From: an uncultured Holophagaceae bacterium
GTDB taxonomy: Bacteria > Acidobacteriota > Holophagae > Holophagales > Holophagaceae
Direction of reading: 5' to 3'
Length of the DNA stretch: 39,882 bases
NCBI GenBank assembly: GCA_903927605.1
Contig: CAIYNT010000299.1
Coordinates: 1-39,882, forward strand
Under the pieces are notes generated by a model. The model was not told the origin of the DNA and made no database searches. It saw only the letters and a list, made by a program, of their open reading frames with translations. Each line of letters begins with the position of its first letter. Position 1 is the first letter of the stretch. This document shows, piece after piece, positions 8,147 through 15,959 of the stretch. The position numbers and the translations under genes are program-made.

Positions 8147-8395
8147 TTAAATGATTGCAGGAGATAGACGTGATGAATTGGGTCGCGCCCCCATCGCCTG
8201 GGGCCGGTGCCAGCGCGGGTCATCGGTGGTCTCCACGCGGCTGAGCATGCCGAGATCGGCCAGTAGATCCAGGTGGGCGGCGATGCTCTCGCGGTAGCGG
8301 CCCCGGCTACGGAAGGCCTGGGCGACGGCCTCCAGGGTCCAGAGTCTGGCTGAGGACGTGAGGACGGCGCGGAGAGCGGCGATTTTCTTAATCAT
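8147..8395 (-). CDS. Small winged-helix-like protein between helicase and mcrB
   Basis: 82 aa starting MIKKIAALRAVLTSSARLWT. The helices and turn in TLEAVAQAFRSRGRYRESIAAH, then LDLLADLGMLSRVETTDDPRWHRP, fit a winged helix (two helices and a wing with Arg/His). It lies 41 nt after the helicase gene and 18 nt before mcrB, all on the minus strand, so it is co-transcribed. It could be an autoregulator of the operon or a DNA-contact subunit; neither is shown. Confidence 0.7.
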   Translation of the reverse strand: MIKKIAALRAVLTSSARLWTLEAVAQAFRSRGRYRESIAAHLDLLADLGMLSRVETTDDPRWHRPQAMGARPNSSRLSPAII

Positions 8396-8436
8396 CTGGC
8401 TTCCATGGCATGCACCGCCGACGTGGCGGATCGGAT

Positions 8437-11400
8437 TCAGGACCCTACTTTCAGCTTCACGGTCCGGAGCGCTTGCAGCACGCGTTCCTGGATCCGAGCC
8501 CCGACGCGCTGGAACTGTAAGACCCTGGCCGTTTCCCTGACGACCTCGTCATCGGTGTAGAGCAGTCCGTCAGACAGCACCCAGCGCACCACCATCTCCA
8601 GTTCCCCCATGGACCACTGGTTGATGTTCTCTCGCGCAGCCAGGGGTGGAAGGGCCCCCCGCTCCTTACGGAAGGAGTAGACATTCGCTGGTGCTGACGC
8701 CGGGGCCGTCGGCGGAACCGCAACTGGCTCTTGCCTGGCCGCTTCCAGTTCAAGGACCCGCTTGTAGGCTCCCACGGCGCGGGTGATCTCCTCCTGGCGA
8801 TGCAGGAACCAGTCGGTGCTCCAGATGCGGTGGAAGCTCCACCCCATTGCCTCTAGGTGGGTCTGCCGCAACTGGTCGCGGTCCCGGGCCGAGGGCGACG
8901 AGTGGTAGGTGGCCCCATCGCATTCGATGGCCATGACGAAGCGCCCCGGCTCGTCGGGATGCTGCACCACCAGGTCGATGCGGTATTTCGACGCCCCGAA
9001 CTGGGGGATCAGTTTCATTCCTTCGACCTCCAGTGCCTCTCGGATGCTGCGTTCGAAGGGATTCTCAGGCACATCCATGACGCCTTCGTCGCCGAGGTTG
9101 GCCCCACCGCTGGCGGCGAATTCGAGATACTTCCTGAGCAGCTTTGGGCCCTCGCCCTTGGTGCGGGCGGGATCGAGGTCGGTAGGCCGGAAGGAGGCGA
9201 CAGTGATCATGCGCTCCCGTGCCCGGGTCACGGCCACATTCAGGCGGCGATGCCCGCCATCCTTGTTGATCGGTCCGAAATTATGCGAGAGCGTCCCAGT
9301 CCGGTCCTGGCCATAGCCGATCGACAGGATGATCGCGTCCCGCTCGTCACCCTGGACCCGCTCCAGGTTCTTTACGAAGAATGGCTCCTTCTGGCCCTCC
9401 TGGAAGAACCAGGCAAGATCCGGGCGAGTATTGAGGCGCCTGTCCAAAGCGGCCTGGATCCGCCGGGCATGGGTAAGCCCGAGGCCAATGACGCCCAGGG
9501 ACTTCCCAGGGTGCTGGTGGATGTGCTGGAAGACGAGGTCGACGACCTGCTCCACCTCGGTGCCCTGGCTGTCCACCCCGTGGTCCACCAGGCGGGCCGG
9601 TTCGACGTAGACGAACTCGACCGCGTTGGGCAGATGTGGCTGGGGGAGCGTAATCATCCGCCCGCCGTAGATGTGATGATTCGAGAACGCGATCAGGGAC
9701 TCGTCCTTGCTGCGGTAGTGCCATTCAAGGAACCAGCCAGCCTCGCTTCCCTGAGTGGTGCTCGGTAGCATGCCGGCCACCATCTGGAGGAGGCTCTCGT
9801 AGCCCTGGGAGGCCAGTTCCTCCTCACCGGTGGCGTCGACACCTTCGTCCGCGAAGAACGGCGTCGGGGGTAGCTGGTGGATGTCACCCGCGACCACCAC
9901 GCGCTTCGCCCGCAGGATGGACGAGATCGCATCCTCGGGTTGGATCTGGCTGGCTTCATCAAAGAGCACAAGGTCGAAGTAGGGCTTCTCCGAGCCCAGG
10001 AGCTGGCTGACCGACAGGGGGCTGGCCATCCAGCAGGGGAAGACCGACAGGAGGACGTCGGGCGCCTCCGTGAGGATTTTCCGGAGGGGCGCAGGCCGCT
10101 TCTTATTGGCCTCCCGGCGGATGGCGGCCGATTGGTCCGGGTGCTCGTTCATGGCCTTGATGGCCTTCTCCCCGTGGGCCCGGTGGATTCTAGCCACGGC
10201 GGAATCGCGGCGTAGCAACTCCATGCGCTTGAACTCCTCCACGCAACGGTCATGCTGCTGACCCTGGAAATTCGTGACGTCGGGGATCGTGGACCGGAAA
10301 TGGAACACGAGCGAGTTGCACCACACGTTCTGGAGGGTGCGGGGCCAATCCTGCGGGGGCACACCCCCATCCCTGAGGTGAGCAATGAACTCATCGACCC
10401 GCAGGTCCCGGCACTTGGCTTGCATCTCCTGGATCCTGGGCATGGCCAGTCCGAGTTCGGCATCAGTCAGCAGGTGGGCCACCCATGCCTTCATGTCCCC
10501 GAGGGGCAGACCCGCGAGTTCCTTGATCTCGAACGAACGCTCCAGAAAGTCGCACAGTTCTTTGATGCGCCCCTGGCGGTGCTGGGCCTCCGAGGGCACC
10601 TCGACCAGGGATTCTGGCAGGTCAAAGGCTGTGTGGTAGGCCCACAGGTCCCGGGTCAGCCGACCCGCCTCATCCAATTCCGCGAGCATCACGGGCGCAG
10701 ACGCCTTGGCCCCCCGCCGGAGCCCACTGACCTGCTTGATAGCAGACCGGTAGTCGCCATTAGTCAGCCATGCCCAACCCCTGCCCGCGACACTCTTTCC
10801 GGCCGGACGGAGCGAGGCCGAGAGGGTGAGCACCCGGTCCCCCAGGAGCTTGGGGGTGTAAGCCCGCTTGAATGATTCGACGCGGCTCGCCAGATCCAGC
10901 AGGCGACCACCATCGGCCAGGGAGGCGGGGCGTCGAATGCCCATGCACTCGGCCAGGGCCAGGACCAGTTTCTCAAACTGAGCCACTAGGGCCAACAACT
11001 CATCGGCCTTGTCGAGGACCTCGTTTAACCGGGCTGGAGTGAGTTCCCGGGCCGCGACCCAGGGCGTGGCCTCCGTCCCCAGAAAGAGTCCCGCTCGGCC
11101 GCCTGCCTCCGAGAGGAGGTCCTCCAGGTGTTTCAGTTCTCCAGGGCCGAGGCCCTGGAGGGTACCGCCCCGGAACCGCAGGGTGGGCGCAGGCAGGCTG
11201 GCAAGCTCCAGAGCCATTCTCATCGCGCCGTAGGGACTCAGCCCCCAGGGTTCCACGGGGGCATGGAACACCCGGGCATGGGTATTCAGGATGCGCCGCT
11301 GGCTATCCAGACGCTCCAAGTCCGAGGACATCTGGACGGGCTGGGCATTGCGGATGCCCTTCAGACCCCTCTGGAGCTGCGCGACGATCTCCCTGCGGCG

Positions 11401-12462
11401 GATGTCCGCCCCGTGGAGGTCCAGGAGCACATCCTCCAGGCCAGCCTTGGTGAGGCGGTCCTTCACCACCTGAATGGCAGCGCGTTTCTCCGCCACGAAG
11501 AGCACACGCTTCCCCCGGGCCACCATCTCGCCGATCAGGTTCGCGATGGTCTGGCTCTTACCCGTTCCAGGTGGGCCCTGGATGACGCCATCCTGCCCGG
11601 CCAACACATTACGGATCGCCGCCATCTGACTGCTGTCCGCCGAGAGGAAGGTGTAGTCGTCAGCGGGGTGAACGCAGTCCACGGCTTCCGGCCAGATGCC
11701 CCCTCCCCTGCCGCGCAGGTGCTCGACCGCCTCCAGGTCCCCTGCGAGAGCTGCGATGAAGTCGTGGTTCAGAAGGGCGTCGCCCGCCTCCTGCAGGTCC
11801 TGAACCAGGGCCATCTTCATGAAGCTGAAGTTCCCGATGAAGGCCACGTCGTTGACCTCGAACCCGAGGACCTTCTCGCCCATCTTCGCAAAGGCCCGGG
11901 AGAATGTCTGCCAGTCCGCGATCGAGAGGATGTTCTCGCTCGTCAGGCTGTCGAACAAGTCCTGGATTGGTTCGGTGTCAATTCTGAGATCGTTCTGGAG
12001 AACTTGCAGCAAGGAGAGGTTCAGTTCCAGATCCCCGCCGGCCGAAAGGGTCCAGCCACGGGCGCCTCCCTGGGCCCGCTCCACCGTGACCGACCTGAGG
12101 ATCAAGGGGGAATCGGCAGGCCGCCCACCATCTTCCGATGGCCAAGTCACCGCCGAGAGGGCCAGGAAGAGCGTGGTCAGGCCTCGCTCGTCCTCATTGG
12201 CCTTGGCGACGCGGGAGATCTCCGTCATCCGCGCGGTCGCTTCCGCGAACAGGTTTTCCTCGAACCAGTCCGAGAGGTGGACCTTTCCGCCCGCCAGCAG
12301 GTTCGAGAGCAACTCGGTGTCCCCCACATCCAGCTTCAGCAGCCCCTTCGAGTCACGTCGAAGGTAGAGCAGGTTGTTACGCCGACTCGTGTCGATCAGC
12401 CTTCGGATCCAGGCGTCTCGATTCTGAAGAATGAGGGCATTACGCTTGTTGGCGTCCGTCAT
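8437..12462 (-). CDS. DUF4011 - SF1 helicase - Vsr-like nuclease - DUF3320 protein
   Basis: 1341 aa, a single-chain helicase-nuclease. Order: DUF4011-type N-terminus (WIRRLIDTSRRNNLLYLRR, near 18-36); SF1 Walker A IQGPPGTGKSQT (near 292-303); motif II LVLFDEASQIQPED (near 833-846) and VVVAGDIHQLPPT; motif VI RRLNVAVTRARERM (near 1070-1083); a Vsr/MTES_1575-like PD-(D/E)xK region from NPFERSIREALE with MAIECDGATYHSS (near 1180); and a DUF3320 C-terminus (MGELEMVVRWVLSDGLLYTD). I recall this architecture from surveys of antiphage genes, not checked here. It heads an operon with a winged-helix protein, mcrB and mcrC. ATG at 12462 follows AGGA. Confidence 0.93.
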   Translation of the reverse strand: MTDANKRNALILQNRDAWIRRLIDTSRRNNLLYLRRDSKGLLKLDVGDTELLSNLLAGGKVHLSDWFEENLFAEATARMTEISRVAKANEDERGLTTLFLALSAVTWPSEDGGRPADSPLILRSVTVERAQGGARGWTLSAGGDLELNLSLLQVLQNDLRIDTEPIQDLFDSLTSENILSIADWQTFSRAFAKMGEKVLGFEVNDVAFIGNFSFMKMALVQDLQEAGDALLNHDFIAALAGDLEAVEHLRGRGGGIWPEAVDCVHPADDYTFLSADSSQMAAIRNVLAGQDGVIQGPPGTGKSQTIANLIGEMVARGKRVLFVAEKRAAIQVVKDRLTKAGLEDVLLDLHGADIRRREIVAQLQRGLKGIRNAQPVQMSSDLERLDSQRRILNTHARVFHAPVEPWGLSPYGAMRMALELASLPAPTLRFRGGTLQGLGPGELKHLEDLLSEAGGRAGLFLGTEATPWVAARELTPARLNEVLDKADELLALVAQFEKLVLALAECMGIRRPASLADGGRLLDLASRVESFKRAYTPKLLGDRVLTLSASLRPAGKSVAGRGWAWLTNGDYRSAIKQVSGLRRGAKASAPVMLAELDEAGRLTRDLWAYHTAFDLPESLVEVPSEAQHRQGRIKELCDFLERSFEIKELAGLPLGDMKAWVAHLLTDAELGLAMPRIQEMQAKCRDLRVDEFIAHLRDGGVPPQDWPRTLQNVWCNSLVFHFRSTIPDVTNFQGQQHDRCVEEFKRMELLRRDSAVARIHRAHGEKAIKAMNEHPDQSAAIRREANKKRPAPLRKILTEAPDVLLSVFPCWMASPLSVSQLLGSEKPYFDLVLFDEASQIQPEDAISSILRAKRVVVAGDIHQLPPTPFFADEGVDATGEEELASQGYESLLQMVAGMLPSTTQGSEAGWFLEWHYRSKDESLIAFSNHHIYGGRMITLPQPHLPNAVEFVYVEPARLVDHGVDSQGTEVEQVVDLVFQHIHQHPGKSLGVIGLGLTHARRIQAALDRRLNTRPDLAWFFQEGQKEPFFVKNLERVQGDERDAIILSIGYGQDRTGTLSHNFGPINKDGGHRRLNVAVTRARERMITVASFRPTDLDPARTKGEGPKLLRKYLEFAASGGANLGDEGVMDVPENPFERSIREALEVEGMKLIPQFGASKYRIDLVVQHPDEPGRFVMAIECDGATYHSSPSARDRDQLRQTHLEAMGWSFHRIWSTDWFLHRQEEITRAVGAYKRVLELEAARQEPVAVPPTAPASAPANVYSFRKERGALPPLAARENINQWSMGELEMVVRWVLSDGLLYTDDEVVRETARVLQFQRVGARIQERVLQALRTVKLKVGS

Positions 12463-12759
12463 TGGGGTCCTGTGCCAGACCTGATGGTCCAGCTAGCTAA
12501 AATTCTGCCGCTTTCCAATAATTTCCCATTGATCACCGCGAAGTCATTGAAATCAGTTTTACAGAGCTGGATCCAAGCATGGGGCAACTTGTGACGGGCA
12601 CTCCGGGGCCACGGCTCGGCCCTTTGGCCCGGTTCTAGGAAAGCTCCTCGCCGAGGGCTACCTTCTCCGACTGGTCGGCTGCATGTCCACAGGCAGCAGG
12701 ATTGTGTCCATTCGGCAAGCCTGCCGGGAACTCACGTTGAATCCATGGTTACAGTGAAT
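12463..12759. other. 297-nt intergenic stretch upstream of the defence operon
   Basis: AT-richer than its surroundings around 12491-12560, so the promoter of the minus-strand helicase operon should be here, but I find no -35/-10 pair good enough to name. No open frame with coding character and no strong hairpin is seen. Confidence 0.5.
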
Positions 12760-13608
12760 TCAGTTCCCTTCAATTGCCGGCATCTTCGACATCAGGGTGG
12801 CATTGAACGCCGTCCCATCGACCGCGTAGTGTGACCGTCGGTGACAGGTCGGGCATAGGGCGATGACCCACTTTGGATGGTCAGGCCCCCCATCGGCCAA
12901 CCGCCGAAGGTGATGAGGTTCCAGGTATGGCCGACCCTTGGGTGTTAGGAATGGAGCATCGGCGGTGCAGCCCTCACAGTGATTGCCAGCCCGCCTCAGC
13001 ACATAGACCCTGACCGCCTCAGACCGAGCGCGAAGCACCTTCTTTCGCTGTTCCGGAGGAGTTCCCATTGAAGGGAGTTTCAAGAGAGCGAGTTGTCGAA
13101 GCTGATCGAGTGGCACCTTCCATAACCTTCTTTCAGAGATCTCCTGGATCTTCGATTCCAACTCCCCAGCCTCTAGGTGGTCTCCAACCGGATCAGCTTC
13201 CAAGGCAAGTTCGAAGACGATTACGTTCCGCAGGGCTCCGTTCCGGTCGGGCTTCACTTCAAGGTGGTCACCTAGGTAGGCGGCCTCTCCCATAAATCTG
13301 ACTTGGCCTTTGCCCTGGTCTGCAAAGAGTAGGAGGGTTTTCCCACGTTCCTCGTGGTGCTTGATAGCAGCATTCCCAACGGCCATCTTCTGATCCCCGA
13401 CCTGGCCCTCTCCGGTATACCAGTAGGTTCCGTCCTCCGTGAATCGATCAGAATACCCATAGGTAGAGCCACTCTCTCCCGTTATCAGGAAAACCAATGG
13501 ATGAGCCGCGGGGGTGGAGATCCCACCCTGACTCTGGCCACCGAACACATCGTGGATGTCTGTCTTCCGGCGATAGACATGACCGACCTCGAAGCCATGA
13601 TTTGGCAC
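12760..13608 (-). CDS. SRA-like / HNH type IV restriction endonuclease (McrA class)
   Basis: 282 aa from GTG 13608, preferred over GTG 13674 because AAGGGGGG lies just before it. The N-terminal half shows the SRA-like signature of this family: GHVYRRKTDIHDVFGGQSQG, then GGISTP, then YTGEGQVGDQKM and GNAAIKHH. The C-terminal HNH fold has CEGC, YLEPHHLRRLADGG, then WVIALCPTCHRRSHY, giving zinc cysteines and catalytic His. Such enzymes cut DNA carrying modified or phosphorothioated bases. It lies about 300 nt upstream of the helicase operon on the same strand and probably has its own promoter. Confidence 0.9.
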   Translation of the reverse strand: MPNHGFEVGHVYRRKTDIHDVFGGQSQGGISTPAAHPLVFLITGESGSTYGYSDRFTEDGTYWYTGEGQVGDQKMAVGNAAIKHHEERGKTLLLFADQGKGQVRFMGEAAYLGDHLEVKPDRNGALRNVIVFELALEADPVGDHLEAGELESKIQEISERRLWKVPLDQLRQLALLKLPSMGTPPEQRKKVLRARSEAVRVYVLRRAGNHCEGCTADAPFLTPKGRPYLEPHHLRRLADGGPDHPKWVIALCPTCHRRSHYAVDGTAFNATLMSKMPAIEGN

Positions 13609-13919
13609 GGTCCCCCCTTCAGAGAATTCGCTTTCAGTTAGCCTGTGCGAAAAATCTTCGATCAGGAAGAGCACAACTCAAGAAATGAGTTTGAGCTCAG
13701 GCGAACGCCCTACCTACTGGGGTTCTGCCAAATCGGGTATTTGAAAGGTCACAGGCAGGAAGACCCGAACCCCCGCGAAGGCCTCTGGCAGCCGTTTTAA
13801 GCCACTCTGCTCGGGCAACCATGCCATCACTCCAGCTCACACCTTCCCGTGGCTTTTGGAGGCATTTGTCGAGGTCGTTTTTTTGGGTTGAAATCCCCAA
13901 TTTCTCACCCGAGCCTCGT
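13609..13919. other. Intergenic region between the HNH gene and gene A
   Basis: Holds the alternative N-terminal extension of the HNH gene (13609-13674), a perfect 6-bp inverted repeat AACTCA/TGAGTT at 13675-13691 and a weak hairpin TTGGG/CCCAA at 13883-13900 near the end of gene A. The remaining sequence shows no supported gene. Confidence 0.5.
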
Positions 13920-14819
13920 CTACAGGTCCTCAATAGACAGCACTCGCACCGACGGCCATGTGATGCACCGATGCGCGTAGCCAGCGACGTGAGGGACGTA
14001 GCGCATGACTCCATCGAGCCCGATCGTCTCCCGCATCGGAACCGGCCAGTGGCTTGGCAATGAACAGATTCGACACATGGACCCCATCCAGCACAGGCAG
14101 GGCGCTACTTCACCTTGCCGTGGCCAACCGCAGTCCGGGCAGATCTCGAAGCCGTGGAACCATCCGGCCTCCCCCAGTTGCACCAGAGGTGGTTCGGCCA
14201 GGTTCAACTTCCACCTTCGCCCATCCCGCAACCCCAGCCACCCCCCTGCCGGGCCAACGCGGGGCCGGATGATCTCCAGTAGCGCCGGGATCGTTAGCTC
14301 AGGATCAAGGGCGCAGACGCCGAGGCCTTGGTCTTCGTCCCCAAGCTCAAACAAGAACCACGGTGCAGGTACTGGCGGCAGGGTTGGCGCACGCAGCCAG
14401 TACGGGGTCATGAAGGACAGGTCACCCCTACTCAGTGGCTTCATGGCCCGCTCCCAGCGGAATTCCTTGAACTCCCCGCCATGGCCCAGGCGTTTGAACC
14501 TGCAGATCACGCGGGGGTCGAGGTTCTCGGACATGAACATATAGGCCCCAAGGACGGCGTCCTCCAACGAGACCTGGAACTCGAAGGTTGCGGTCAGCTC
14601 TTGCAACCTGACCCTGATCAGATTTTCGTCCATGGCCGCAGCCAGGACCTCTGGAAACGGGTTGGCGGAGAGGTCCCACGGCACTTTGCCTAGATCCTGG
14701 ATCGTCTCGGGCGGCAGCTTGAAGGTGCTGATGGCAGCGGGCAGGTCCACCCAGCGGCCACGACCATCGATCCAGGCGTAGGCCCCGGTTGTCACGTCGA
14801 TCCAGGCCCCAGCCTTCAT
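13920..14819 (-). CDS. Gene A: unknown protein with WI...TG...WI N-domain and zinc-ribbon tail
   Basis: 299 aa. ATG 14819 is chosen over TTG 14837 because the product then begins MKAGAWIDVTTG, matching the start of gene D (KEGAWINAQTG). The first 125 residues align with gene D along their length (IRVR, TFE, FM, CRF in register). The C-terminal third has CPDCGWP, then PCLCW, CRICSLPSHWP and a later HRC, a likely zinc site. No known family. It is divergent from B-C-D but has the same promoter element, at 14855-14885. A regulator or nucleic-acid-binding partner is possible, unproven. Confidence 0.8.
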   Translation of the reverse strand: MKAGAWIDVTTGAYAWIDGRGRWVDLPAAISTFKLPPETIQDLGKVPWDLSANPFPEVLAAAMDENLIRVRLQELTATFEFQVSLEDAVLGAYMFMSENLDPRVICRFKRLGHGGEFKEFRWERAMKPLSRGDLSFMTPYWLRAPTLPPVPAPWFLFELGDEDQGLGVCALDPELTIPALLEIIRPRVGPAGGWLGLRDGRRWKLNLAEPPLVQLGEAGWFHGFEICPDCGWPRQGEVAPCLCWMGSMCRICSLPSHWPVPMRETIGLDGVMRYVPHVAGYAHRCITWPSVRVLSIEDL

Positions 14820-14854
14820 CTGGCCCCCAAGGCTCAAGGTCGCCCCCTACCTAA

Positions 14855-14885
14855 CCTATAGGGATGTTTTTCGACAAGATGCACC
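14855..14885 (-). promoter_or_regulatory. Shared bipartite element, copy 1 (gene A)
   Basis: Minus strand: GGTGCA, 19 nt, TATAGG; the right half sits in CCCTATAGG. The ATG of gene A lies 35 nt beyond. Same spacing as copies 2 and 3. Confidence 0.7.
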
Positions 14886-14922
14886 CAGGCGGAGGGGAGC
14901 TCTCGGCCAGCGTCAAATACCA

Positions 14923-14953
14923 GGTGCAGGTTAAGCCCTGAACACCCTATAGG
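14923..14953 (+). promoter_or_regulatory. Shared bipartite element, copy 2 (gene B)
   Basis: GGTGCA, 19 nt, TATAGG, within CCCTATAGGGG. It is divergent from copy 1, with 37 nt between the two, and drives toward gene B, leaving a leader of about 155 nt. Confidence 0.7.
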
Positions 14954-15116
14954 GGCAGTGAGGGGTGCGGACGGCATTGACCAACCCACACACGGCAAGG
15001 ATCTGATCACTGCATGAAGAGCGACCCTCACTGGGAGTCCGGCAACCGAGCACTACGCCACGGTGCCAAGGATCAAGGGATCCCATGCGCAGGACACAAC
15101 CTGAAACGGAGCGATC

Positions 15117-15824
15117 ATGGGCTACACCACCAGACTCTACGGTCAGTTCAAGATCCAGCCTCCTCTCAAACCTGAGCATCTGGCTTACCTCCTGGCCTTC
15201 TCAGACTCACGCCGGATGAAGAGGAACGCCGAGCTGACGGCGAAGCTAGACGATCCGATCCGGGTCGCCGTTGGCCTCCCCGTCGGGAACCAGGGCTGCT
15301 ACTTTGTCGGGGCCCCCGATGACGGCACCCCGGCCCCCGTACACGATCTGACCGGGAATGACATCACTGACTACAACCACCCTCCAGAAGGCCAGCCCGG
15401 GCTCTGGTGCCAGTGGGTTCCGACCGACGAGGGCACCGCCATACAGTGGAACGGTGCGGAGAAGTTCTACGCCTACACCGAGTGGATCGCCTACCTCATC
15501 ACCCATTTTCTCCACACCTGGGGTTACACCGTGGACGGTGAAGTCGATTGGCAGGGTGAAGATCGAGGTGACAACGGCACCATTGTCATCAGGGACAACG
15601 AGGCCTTGGTATCCCCTCCTGCCGGTTCCATGGCATTAACGCAGAGAAGGACCTGTATGGACGATCCCAAGAGCCCAACGTCAGAGCCCAAGCCCTCCAC
15701 AGCGAGTCCCTTGGGGCTATCCCTGGACGCGATGAGGGAAGAGGTCTGGGCAACCGCCCAGACCAACCATCCTCTACTTACGAAGGAAGAGTTCCTGAGG
15801 TTCTCGGACGCCTTCGGTTTCTAG
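15117..15824 (+). CDS. Gene B: unknown conserved protein (GYTT...G type)
   Basis: 235 aa; ATG follows GGAG by five bases. Residues 1-170 have the look of a widespread unnamed family seen in bacteria and phages: start MGYTTRLYGQF, a DDPIRVAVGLPVG segment, YNHPPEGQPGLWCQWVP, EKFYAYTEWIAYLI and WGYTVDGEVDWQGED, GTIVIRDN. This resemblance is from memory. The C-terminal 65 residues are Pro/Ser-rich and then helical. No catalytic motif is evident. It lies between gene A and the tandem AAA+ gene and shares their promoter element. Confidence 0.8.
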   Translation: MGYTTRLYGQFKIQPPLKPEHLAYLLAFSDSRRMKRNAELTAKLDDPIRVAVGLPVGNQGCYFVGAPDDGTPAPVHDLTGNDITDYNHPPEGQPGLWCQWVPTDEGTAIQWNGAEKFYAYTEWIAYLITHFLHTWGYTVDGEVDWQGEDRGDNGTIVIRDNEALVSPPAGSMALTQRRTCMDDPKSPTSEPKPSTASPLGLSLDAMREEVWATAQTNHPLLTKEEFLRFSDAFGF

Positions 15825-15912
15825 GGCCTGGGGTCCGTGAGGTGTTCGCGGTCGGTCCCAGCGGATTAGGGGACCTCCGCCATTACTTCCCTTGCCCGGT
15901 AACAACGCCTCA

Positions 15913-15943
15913 GGTGCATGACTGGACCGGGACCCCCTATAGG
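15913..15943 (+). promoter_or_regulatory. Shared bipartite element, copy 3 (genes C-D)
   Basis: GGTGCA, 19 nt, TATAGG, within CCCTATAGGG. The ribosome site GGAGG follows almost at once and the ATG is at 15960, so a transcript from a -10 here would have a leader of only about 10 nt. The palindrome may therefore be an operator rather than the -10 itself. Confidence 0.7.
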
Positions 15944-15959
15944 GTAGTGGGAGGTGCAG

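Noticed and set aside
11128..12594. 488-aa plus-strand frame opposite the helicase
   Set aside because: No domain character; antisense shadow of the helicase's first third.
15014..15175. Small plus-strand frame of about 53 codons upstream of and overlapping the start of gene B
   Set aside because: No ribosome site, and it overlaps gene B out of frame; not supported.
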